Positions 34,442 through 43,166 of a stretch of 64,000 bases of DNA are shown here, one piece after another. The number at the start of each line of letters is the position of its first letter. Positions within the stretch are counted from its first letter, which is position 1. The position numbers and the translations under genes are program-made. The notes under the pieces were generated by a model. It was not told the origin of the DNA, searched no databases, and saw nothing but the letters and a program-made list of their open reading frames with translations. The DNA is taken from the NCBI GenBank assembly GCA_010279815.1, contig QEOQ01000707.1, positions 8,567-72,566 on the forward strand, given 5' to 3'. The DNA comes from Brachionus plicatilis. Lineage: Eukaryota; Rotifera; Eurotatoria; Ploima; Brachionidae.

Positions 34442-34906
34442 ATGAGCAATCAAGTGTGGTTGGTGACAATTCGATTTAAAAAAAGAGGCTTAATGCCGAA
34501 TGAGTTTACAGTGCGATTGGCATCGACAGAATTTGCTGAGATGAACTCAATTAAAGAGCTTATTGATGTCGGATACAAAAAATTAAAAGAAAATTCTTTA
34601 ACAGGTCGGAGTTTTTTTTTGACCATACCTCAACGATTGGTTGGATATGGAAGGTATATTGGCTATGATAGCGACAGTGTGCTTGCTGTCTATACCGAAA
34701 AAGACAAGGGTCGAATTGCTTTGACCGATGTGGCCAAGCATGTTTTGGTAAACAACGAAGTCGTAGTTGTAGAGTATTATGATAAAAAATTATTCTTTGC
34801 TACAAGCAGTCTTGTGCTAGCTGGCCTTATCTATGCCGGTGTTAAAATAAGAAAGTATATTCGCTATAGAATTCATAGAAATGCTGTTATGGCAGGAAGT
34901 AATTAA
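34442..34906 (+). CDS. small single-pass membrane protein, family not recognised, 154 aa
   Basis: Open frame from ATG 34442 to TAA. The N-terminal ~115 residues are soluble, mixed alpha/beta in character (start MSNQVWLVTIRFKKRG, later RLVGYGRYIGYDSDSVLAVY). A hydrophobic helix at about 118-137 (LFFATSSLVLAGLIYAGVKI) is followed by a basic tail (RKYIRYRIHRN), giving a C-terminally anchored layout with the basic end probably on the cytosolic or matrix side. I do not recognise a family. An AG lies one base before the ATG, and AATAAA at 34401 follows the upstream Nudix gene, so the pair could be processed from one transcript by spliced-leader trans-splicing; that is inference from spacing only. 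Confidence 0.7.
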   Translation: MSNQVWLVTIRFKKRGLMPNEFTVRLASTEFAEMNSIKELIDVGYKKLKENSLTGRSFFLTIPQRLVGYGRYIGYDSDSVLAVYTEKDKGRIALTDVAKHVLVNNEVVVVEYYDKKLFFATSSLVLAGLIYAGVKIRKYIRYRIHRNAVMAGSN

Positions 34907-35937
34907 ATTTAATTTTAAATCTACAATTTTCTGCAATTATTAACAACAGTTTATTAATAAATTTAAATAGAACTTAAATTATTACCATTTTGTCCCATTG
35001 AATTTACTAGGAAGAATACAAGTTATACAGTTTTGCATTCAACCATTCCTTGACACTCTTTCAAAATATTTTATTTTATTTTAAATCCCATACTTCTTTA
35101 ATTAGTAAATCTTAAAATGTCAAATGATAAATAAAATTTTCAATATACTTTCAGCGGCTTTGATAAGAACAAAGGCACTGGTATTGACGAAAATGGATTT
35201 GCAATGCCAAGAAGCTTTTTTAATTCAATTGATACAAATTTATTTTTGCTGAATCATATATTCCCTAACCAAGATCGAACCTCGAATATCTATATTTAAA
35301 AAAAATTATTTTTATAGCAAAAATTTTATAACTAAAAAAAATGATAGTAAATTAAAAATCTTTAATTAATCATTTTGTCAAGCATTCCGCAGAAAAAAAT
35401 GATTTCCTTTTATTTTTAATTATTTTTCTTAAATTTAGAGTAAAACTCATCCCCACAAACAAAAATCTACTCCCCACAATATTAAAACTTTTCGTCACAA
35501 AATTAGAATATTTTATGAAAAAATCTCTTAAGCACAAAACGAAAATTTTTGATCACAAAAAATTAAAAATAAAAAAATTCTTTCTAACAAAAAGTTTATT
35601 TTATAATGCGATAAACGGTTCCCCACAATTAAAAAACTTTGCACCACACACCAAAAACTTTTTAAAATAAATCACTACAAAACACAATTTTTTGTGCCGA
35701 ATTCAAAAAAATATTTTTTACATATTTAACCAGATAACTGGTTAACAAATTTTTTTTGGTAAAAAAAATTATAAAAATTTGTTAGATAATTTATTCAACT
35801 AGTGTTAATAAAATTATATGTAAAAAATAATTAAATATTAAATCAGTAAAAAAATTAAATTAATATCTATTTTAAGAAAAAACGATTTCCAGCTAATTTT
35901 GGACGACCTTTTTTAGGGTTTATTAAAAAATGTTATG
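34907..35937. other. intergenic; no gene supported; degenerate CCCCACAA repeats
   Basis: 35440-35720 contains several decayed units around CATCCCCACAAACAAAAATCT and CTCCCCACAAT; the reverse complement of similar units lies at 42345-42410. A short frame near 35155-35215 (FDKNKGTGIDENGF) resembles an EF-hand loop but has no neighbours to support it. Nothing else is recognisable. Confidence 0.4.
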
Positions 35938-36334
35938 GCTCTGCATCATTCAATGAATTCTCATTAATTTTTCTTTTTCATTTTATTTTTTTGGATTTTT
36001 TAATCTCCAAAAATTCGGAATTTTTTTCTATTACGTAAAATAAAAGATTTTAATATCTAAAAGATAAGGAAGCAGGGCTTTATAGTTGCGATTAACGGAG
36101 GTTATTTTTTATTTTTAATTTAGGAATATTCAAAAATTAAAATAACGAAAGTTTATATTGTCATCTTTTTAGATTTTCTTTAGAATTTTTTTTGAGGATG
36201 TTTCAATTTTAAATACAAAACTTTTTTTTTCTTTTAAGCTTGCCGTATTTCCTCAAATAGAAGTGACCAAAAATAGAAGATTGTTAATATGCTTTTATTT
36301 GAGTTAGGTGTGTATTGATCCTTATTAGAATGTC

Positions 36335-37498
36335 GGGTCTTGCCTATTATGTGACCAAGCGGGTCATGTTATATGTGATCTGATCACTCATGTCAGTTTG
36401 GTTACCGTATATTTTTTTTTTGGATCACTTAAGTTTGGGTCTCACATTATATGACCATAATTTTCTTTCTTATTTTTTTTATTTTAAACCAAAATATTGT
36501 TGTCGCTTCGCGATTTGGTACAACTTCAAAATAGATTTTTCCATTTTTTTCCTGGTTTTTTCGCTCTGCCAGGCCAAATGTCCAAACTTGTGGACGTTTT
36601 AAATTCTTTCTTAATAAATAAATAAATTAATTAAATTAATTTTTTTATTATATTTATATCAAACCCTTGTGATGTTTCACTTTAGCGTACAAAGATTCGT
36701 CAATCTCAACAATCTTTCCATGTCCGCCTAATTTAAGGTTTTTTTTTGTCGATTCCTATTGAACATAATTGCCTAAGTCTACAATAGACACTTGCTACAG
36801 TATTTCTATGCAAATCATGATTGAAATTTAATTTAATCAAAGAAACTGTTTTAGTTATTGTAACTTGAGAGCACCAACATTTGATGATTGCCAAAACAAT
36901 CTTCAACGACTTTCGAAATAATGAAAAAAACGACTCAAAATATATAGTTTTATAAGTTGTACATTTAGACAACACCATAATAAAAGGTCATTTTTAGCAT
37001 TTTTTCTACACTTTCGTTCCTTCAATTCCATCTTTTACCTTTTTTCAAGCAAGAATCATTTGTAAAATTTTGAATTGGTAAGATTAGCCCAAACGAAATC
37101 AAATAATTGAATAATTTGCGATTTTCTTTTTCCATTTTATTAATTTTTTCAAAAATAAATCACTGCTTTTAAAATAGTTGTAAGAAGATTTCAAATTTAC
37201 TACAACATTTTTTTGAATAATTTTCATTTAGCTTATTTCAGCATGAGAAGAGAAATTTAAAATTTTGGTCTTTATTAAAAATTTGGAATTATTTAAATTT
37301 GGTGACCCATCAGAATACTTTTGTGACTTATTAAAATATTTTGGTGACCTATAAATTTGTAAATTTTTGGTATCGATGGTCATATAATGTGTGGCCCAAA
37401 CTTATGTGACCCAAAAAAAAATATCTGATCACCAGACTGACATGAGTCATCAGGTCACATTTTACATGACCCCCTTGGTCACATAACAGGCAAGACCA
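36335..37498 (-). mobile_element. Merlin DNA transposon, internally deleted, exact 8-bp target duplication
   Basis: Terminal inverted repeats of about 130 bp (GGGTCTTGCC..TATTATGTGACC at the left, GGTCACATAACAGGCAAGACC at the right). AGAATGTC flanks both sides (36327-36334 and 37499-37506), the 8-bp duplication typical of Merlin. On the minus strand it encodes a transposase piece: FFSLFRKSLKIVLAIIKCW, HRNTVASVYCRLRQLC, GGHGKIVEIDESLYAKVKH, then KRPQVWTFGLAERK and YFEVVPNREA, after which the coding sequence is cut and joined to the terminal region. The second and third catalytic residues are lost, so it is non-autonomous. Confidence 0.85.
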
Positions 37499-37920
37499 AG
37501 AATGTCATTTTAAAAAGGAGTTTTAAAAAAATTTAAATGTAAAAACCAAGGATAATTTTTTGAAAATCCCTTTTAATTAATTGCGAACTTATTATTACTT
37601 TTCTTGAATGAAAATTTTTTTAGATTTTTTGATTTTAAGATTTTTTTTTCTTTTCTCAAAAATGTAAAAATATAAAAATATAAAAATGTACAATAAATAA
37701 CATTTTGCCCTGGTCATATATTCACTGGTCACCTAATATGTGACCAGGCAAAATTATTTATTAGGTAAAAATGTTTATAAATAATTTAAATCTGGTCACC
37801 TAAATAACCACGAAATCTGGTCACGAAAATTTTGCAATTGGTCACATAAATTTCTTTTTAGTTAGATTAATAATAATCAAAAAGTCTTTACTATTATTTA
37901 GAAAAAAATAGAAAACGAGA

Positions 37921-38908
37921 ATGATGAAAAAAAAAATTTTAAACAAACTTGTAGATTTAGGCTTAATATTTGCTGTACAAAAATGCACGAAAGAAAATTG
38001 TGGAAAAAAAGCTCAAAATATGAACCAAACTCGAAAGCGTTCTAAGGATTCAAAAAATTGCCTCTTGACTTGGCAATATAACAGTTGTACAACGTATAAA
38101 GCAATTTATGATGACTCATTTTTCTTACTTTTTCGAAAGTCATTAAAAATTGTTCTTGCAATAATTAAATGCTGGGCAGCTCAGATTACAATTGCCAAAA
38201 CAGTTGACCAGAAAAATTGCATTTAGAACATGAAGTCCATCGCAATACAGTGGCATTGTTATTTTTTCGTCTAAGACAATTGTGTACGGTTGACATTGAC
38301 AAAAAAAATCTCAAATTAGGTGGTGAAGGCAAAATTGTGGAGATCGATGAGAGCCTTTATGCCAAAGTAAAACACTCAAAAGGTACTTTTCATAATAAAA
38401 TTTTTCAAATTGTATTTGTTTATAATAAATTATAATAGGGAAAGATTTAAAGCGTCCTCAGATCTGGTCGTTTGGTTTAGCTGAGAGAAAAAATTTAGCT
38501 ATAAATGAAAATGGAAAAGGATACTTTGAAGTTGTCTCGAAGCGCGAAGCCCAGACATTATTAGAAATAATTTATAACAAAGTGTTTGATGAAACAACAA
38601 TAATGTCTGATTGCTGGTCATCCTATGAAAAAATTAGTAAATTAAAGGACTACACACAACTCACAGTTAATCATACATATAACTTTTTGGACCCGAATAC
38701 CAGTGCGTGTACTAACCGTATAGAAAGTTTGTGGAATTCATCCAAACACCGTTTTAAGGACATGCGAAGTTCAAAACGGTCCGAAATTCAAAGTTATTTG
38801 GATGAATTCACTTGGAGATTCAATAATAATTTAAATAATGATCGAATATCGTGTTATAATTTAATTTTGAATATTATAGCTAAGTATTTTAGGCCTGATT
38901 ATAAGTAA
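37921..38908 (+). pseudogene. Merlin (IS1595/ISXO2-like) transposase, one frameshift
   Basis: Frame 1 (37921-38226) gives the N-terminal region with FFLLFRKSLKIVLAIIKCWAAQITIAKT. A one-base frame change near 38205-38217 separates it from HRNTVALLFFRLRQLC and GGEGKIVEIDESLYAKVKHSKG, which carries the first catalytic Asp. A GT..AG intron (38383-38438) then joins in frame to KRPQIWSFGLAERK, IMSDCWSSY (second Asp) and TNRIESLWNSSKHRFK (third acidic residue), ending at TAA 38908. This is the ISXO2-like DDE domain of Merlin elements, which cut and paste their own DNA. All catalytic residues are present; only the frameshift, next to an A-run, disables it, and it could be a sequencing error. Confidence 0.82.
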
Positions 38909-38935
38909 TTTAATTTTTTGTTTTTAAAGGTTAAG

Positions 38936-39288
38936 GACATTGTGAAATTTCATACAAAACTTCCAATACAAAAATTAAAAAATCTTATAAATTTTGTTCT
39001 AAAAGTCAAAAACTTGTTCTGAAAATGAAACAAAGTGAAACAACTGTTGTTTCACCTTCTGCAGAAGTCTGCAAAATCTGTGCAAATAAATTCCGCTTTA
39101 TTTTTAATACTTTTAAATAGGGTGCAATTTTGCAGAATTTGCACAGATTTTGCAGACTTCTGCAGAAGGTGAAACAACAGTTGTTTCACTTTGTTTCATT
39201 TACAGAACAAGTTTTTGACTTTTAGAACAAAAGTTATAAGATTTTTTAATTTTTGTATTGGAAGTTTTGTATGAAATTTCACCATGCC
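38936..39288. mobile_element. 353-bp foldback element with exact 9-bp target duplication
   Basis: Almost the whole element is one hairpin with arms of about 150 bp (GTGAAATTTCATACAAAACTTCC..., GAAACAAAGTGAAACAACTG..., CTTCTGCAGAAGTCTGCAAAATC...). AAGGTTAAG at 38927-38935 is repeated exactly at 39289-39297. Ends read GACATTGTG.. and ..CACCATGCC. It inserted into the passenger ORF of the Merlin element, and its right end now provides that ORF with an ATG (39284). Confidence 0.9.
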
Positions 39289-39885
39289 AAGGTTAAGTGA
39301 CTTTGAAAATTTGTACACAACTCGCAATGATATTAAACATGATTTTGAAGACTTTATTGAGCTTGTTGAACCTGACGAAAATGATATTAATTGTGACGAC
39401 GTAGATGAAGAAGATATTAAATCTATATTTGGGTCTTTGAAAGGATCTGAATATTGGTCTGAATCTGGTGATGATAACAATGAAGAAGAGAGTAATGATG
39501 TTGAAGTGGAAATTTGGTGGAAGAGTTAAATAGACTTAAAAATTATGAAAGCGATGAAGAAAGTTATCCACATTCGGAAACAATTACAATAAAATAGAGT
39601 GATTTTTTGGTAAATGGCACCGATTCAGATCATGAAGAAAATTGTGAATCAGATTTTGAAGAGGTTAGTGAAGCCATTTGCAAGCTAAATTTAAATCCAA
39701 CAAAAAAAAAATTAGAAAAGTTGTCAAAAATTGCATCGGAAGCTCCAATTGCATCTGAGGCGACACAGTCTGCTGTAAAAAAAGGCCTTTGCAAATATAA
39801 AAACCTAATATTTTGCCCGGAGTGCGGGAAATTAATGAAAAATGAGCGTGGTCTAAAGCAACACATCACAAAAATGGATAAATAA
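39289..39885 (+). pseudogene. Merlin passenger ORF: acidic protein with a C2H2 zinc finger
   Basis: 39284-39529 encodes an acidic stretch (DEDI-, DDVDEEDIKSIF- and EESNDVEVE-type segments); a stop at 39529 and another just before 39607 break it from 39607-39885, which is again acidic and then ends in CPECGKLMKNERGLKQHIT, a C2H2 finger (Cys, Cys, His spaced C-x2-C-x12-H, last ligand missing or replaced after KMDK). Before the foldback insertion the first part could have begun after a splice acceptor (TTTTTAAAG, 38928-style context). Not an ordinary part of Merlin as I know the family; function unknown. A comparable acidic plus single-finger ORF sits in another small element at 60220-60564. Confidence 0.55.
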
Positions 39886-40128
39886 TTTTTTTATTTAATT
39901 TTTATAATTTTAAATTAATATTTAAATTGGTCACGTAAATAAAAAACCAGGTCACATAAATTTAATAACTGGTCACTTAAATAATAAAATTTAAAAAAAA
40001 AATTCTCTATTTTAATAATAATATTGCCTGGTCACATATTAGGTGACCAGTGAATATATGACCAGTCAGAAAAAATACCTGGTCACCAAATCGACATAAA
40101 GTCACTGGTCACATAACAGGCAAGACCC

Positions 40129-42650
40129 AAAAATTTTTACTAAGAAAATACAAAGCAATTTTTTTTATATGTGTAAAGTGTATTGACGATTTACGTCCAG
40201 AATTTTTTTAATAACTATTGAGTATTTGTTTTTTATTCACGTGTGTCTATGCTTAATATGCTCGTGCTAGTTTTTAATAGATATTAAAAAAAATTTTTAT
40301 TTTTATTCACAACTATATTTAAAAAATACTTTTCAGTTTTTTAATGGTTGTATTGGAGTAAAAATCTTCGCCATGTTATAAGATTTGTATACGAGGTTGG
40401 GAGGAGTTTCTGTGTTTTATTGTCGAATTATTTAAAATTAATCTATTGCTTAGTAGTTGATTAATTAAAAAAAAGTACGAATTTAATTTGATTAATTTTT
40501 TGAAAATTTTTTATCAAAAAGCGCACAATATTAAGGGTAATATAAATTAAATTGATATTGTAGTTTTTGAGTAAACTTGAAGAAACGATCTTAGAAAAAA
40601 CTCAATAATTTCTTTCCAACTCTAAAATAGTCAATTGCTTACTAAATTTATTCTAGATACTATTCATGAAAAATGCAAAAAAACTTGCCTACTCCAAATG
40701 GTACCCTTTAAAGTTTTCTTATAAAATAATTGACCACATTCTATGAACCATTAATTTAAAGCTTAAATATTCTCGCGTGACCCCAAATTTATTCGCATTT
40801 TAACTTAACTAACTTATTTTAATTTGTTTATTAAAAAAAGAAAGTTAACAAAAAAATTAAATAATCAAAGGTTTATATCGGAACAACTTTGGAAGTACAT
40901 CTCTTAAAAAAGTCATTAGTGTGGTAAGCTTAACTAAAGAATGAAATAGCAAACAAGAAAGTTGAAGAAATATTCTAACATTATAAAATATTAACAATAT
41001 ATCAATATAAAATTCTCAAGCACTCTAGAGAGCTTATTATTTAAACTGATAAATTAATAAAATTTAAGCAATTTAATAAAAAAAAATTGGAATTAAAATT
41101 TTCTAAACTTTTTTAATAAGATGGGAAAAAATCCAATCTCAAGCAGGATTTTTTTTGGAATATTTTACTAACAAAAATTTGAGATTAATTTCAACTTAGG
41201 CCACAAATTAAGAAGGGCTATCAACTATACATAAAAAATACTTCTCAGTTTTTTAATGATTGTTTTAGAGTAAATTATAGTATTTTTAATTTTTAAAAAA
41301 ATTAAAATAAGGTTATTTATTCCAAATTTGAATAAATAACTTTTGTATTCTTTTTTTATGTAATTACTGTTTAAAAGTAATTTACGCAGACAATTTAACT
41401 TGGCATGATGTTAAAGACAATAGACGAAAAATATGGATCAAATGCTCAAATCTCATCGGTGTTTTCACCTCAACAAAGAAGGATTCGTTTTGTTGAATCA
41501 TAGCATAGCGTTTCAAGGAAATAAACTGTTATTGTTTTTTTAAAAATAACTTTCAAAAGCAGACAACATCTTAATGACATGTCAAAAAACCTCAATTGTA
41601 AAATCAAGTGTCTGTAAAATATATTTTAAAATTTCAAAGCTGGGGAGGTACGGAGGGGGCGCAGCCCCCTCCGTGACTTGTTTTATATAAAAAAAAATTT
41701 TTGAGAACAGTTTTTGTCTTTGTCAAGTTATTTTTGTGCTGAAAATTTTTTCTTTGTGGGTGACAGTTTTTTGTTGGTTGGGTCTTGATAGACCTAATAA
41801 TTGCTCTTCAACACAAAAAAAAAATATTTCAAAAATGCTCCTTAGAAACAATAAAAAATTTGATTGAAGTCGCCTATGAGGTGCAGTAATTATTTAAATA
41901 AATAAATAAATAAATAAAAAATTTGGAAATAAATCGACCGGAAAAAATTGCAAAAGGGATAAGTTAAGCTATTAAACAATTCATAATTAACATAATTAAG
42001 TATGGCTCTGAAATTTCACTTAAAACAATTTTAAAAAGAATATTGTCTGAATCTAATTTAATTAATAGACCTCAATTAAAGTAAGTAAATTAAGCTAAAT
42101 AATAAAAACCTAATTATATTAATAACTTTAAATAAATAAAGGTACAAAATGTAGTATTTCGCTATTGAAATAAATCAAACTCGAATTAAATTCTCGAATC
42201 AGTCTGTTAAATGAAAAAAAAAATTGTAAATAAAGCGAAAAAAGGCAGACCAAGGAGTTCAGAAAAGTGCTGGGTTACAGAATAGCTTTTCGTTGAAAAT
42301 AAAAGACTTAAAAAGATCTAAAATTATTTTTGTGTTCAAAAGTCATTCTTGGTGAAGAGAAACTTGTTTGTGGGGAGAAGATATTTTATTGTGGGGAAAC
42401 AATAATCTCTTATTTTTTTCATTAAGAATAATTTCGCATAACATGAATTGATATTTGTTTTTCAAAGATAAAAAAATTTTAGTAAAAAGATAACTTAAAA
42501 TAAAAACTATTATAATAAATTTATTATTCTTATTTTTAAAAATAAAAAACATTTTTTCCAATTATAGCCATCTTCAAAATTTCGATTACCACTTTTTATC
42601 ACTTAAAGCAAAAATTGGAAAAATCGCTTTTCCACCTAATGTTTTATTTT
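40129..42650. other. intergenic; GC hairpin, AAAT-tailed repeat, possible transposase debris
   Basis: No intact gene. 40366-40418 is the second copy of the repeat at 27463. 41650-41674 is a GC-rich hairpin (listed separately). 41860-41915 ends a short dispersed element in (AAAT)n. 41995-42290 has fragments such as KYGSEISLKTILKRILSES, RIKFSNQSV and KKGRPRSSEKCW in changing frames, which may be a dead DNA-transposon transposase, but I cannot name the family. Confidence 0.35.
41650..41674. terminator. perfect 11-bp GC hairpin, function unknown
   Basis: ACGGAGGGGGC and GCCCCCTCCGT pair perfectly across a GCA loop, followed by TGACTTGTTTTAT. In sequence this AT-rich it stands out strongly. It looks like a rho-independent terminator, but in an animal genome it is more likely a structural part of a mobile element. 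Confidence 0.6.
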
Positions 42651-43166
42651 TTAAATATCAGACAAGGTGTCTTCATCCGAATAATCTGAGCTTATGTAAT
42701 TGTCTGGATAAGTATCACCCTTTTTTAGGCCTGACTCACTTTTTTCTTCTGTATCTGAAAAATCTTCATAAAATAAAATTTCATCTCCAGTGTTCTCTTG
42801 TTTGAATAGAGCGGTTTCATCGATACCGGAATTTTCTAAAATTTCACCTTTATTTTTTAAAGTCCGGGCCTCATCACTATTATACTTGGCGATCACATCA
42901 GCTTTTTCATTCTGAAAGTCTCTCACACTTATCAGAATCAAATCTCCAACATTTATCCAAATTTTCTTATTCATTTTGCCTCTGATGTGACAGATTCGTT
43001 TCTTGTTATCATTACACAATGCTTCGACATTTCCGCTTCCCAACATCTTAAGAACTTGAGCATATGTTTGTCCGGGCTCAGCAATTAACAGTTCACGTTT
43101 GATACCATCGTTTTCGTTCTTTCCTCTGCGACGGTTTTTTCCTCCCTTTCCTTTGTTTTTCGGCAT
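42651..43166 (-). CDS. diverged eIF1A paralogue, 171 aa
   Basis: Intronless frame from ATG 43166 to TAA. The N-terminus ([20 protein letters not shown]) is identical to the conserved eIF1A N-terminal tail, and the OB-fold core follows ([52 protein letters not shown]). Compared with the second copy at 47189 it has many changes on RNA-contact positions of the OB fold (for example [21 protein letters not shown] where the canonical form has [21 protein letters not shown]). The acidic C-terminal tail is kept in character but not in sequence. eIF1A binds the 40S A site and controls start-codon selection. It could be a testis/stage-specific isoform or a decaying retrocopy; the intact frame favours function. 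Confidence 0.85.
   Translation of the reverse strand: MPKNKGKGGKNRRRGKNENDGIKRELLIAEPGQTYAQVLKMLGSGNVEALCNDNKKRICHIRGKMNKKIWINVGDLILISVRDFQNEKADVIAKYNSDEARTLKNKGEILENSGIDETALFKQENTGDEILFYEDFSDTEEKSESGLKKGDTYPDNYISSDYSDEDTLSDI

Larger units (their letters stand above)
27887..36501. repeat. nested palindrome: outer arms 27887-28441 / 35938-36501, inner arms 28444-30182 / 31487-33225
   Basis: The outer arms (about 560 bp) match in inverted orientation through the Merlin terminus and its outer flank (..CAATACACACCTAACTCAAAT.. up to ..CATTGAATGATGCA..). The inner arms are both 1,739 bp and their translated dynein frames are identical over the shared part. On the left, outer and inner arms are contiguous (2 bp apart); on the right they are separated by 2.7 kb (33226-35937) that holds a LINE tail and two intact genes. 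The centre (30183-31486) is unique apart from its own 201-bp tandem repeat. It is either a real rearrangement or a misassembly around a palindrome; the differing outer-arm sequences argue against a pure duplication artefact. Confidence 0.85.
37703..40128 (+). mobile_element. larger Merlin element with two ORFs, left terminus incomplete
   Basis: CTGGTCATATATTCACTGGTCACCTAATATGTGACCAGGCAA at 37715-37757 is repeated inverted at about 40025-40068, and the right side continues outward to the Merlin end GGTCACATAACAGGCAAGACCC at 40128. The matching outermost left end was not found; the smaller Merlin ending at 37498 lies next door. Inside are a transposase gene (37921-38908), a 353-bp foldback insertion (38936-39288) and a second acidic/zinc-finger ORF. 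GGTCAC-type subterminal motifs recur many times on both sides. Confidence 0.75.

Noticed and set aside
35155..35220. EF-hand-like peptide FDKNKGTGIDENGF
   Set aside because: Too short, not flanked by further coding sequence, and the loop residues do not follow the EF-hand pattern closely.
41650..41674. Bacterial rho-independent terminator
   Set aside because: Hairpin plus T-rich tail fits formally, but everything around is animal sequence and no bacterial gene is near.
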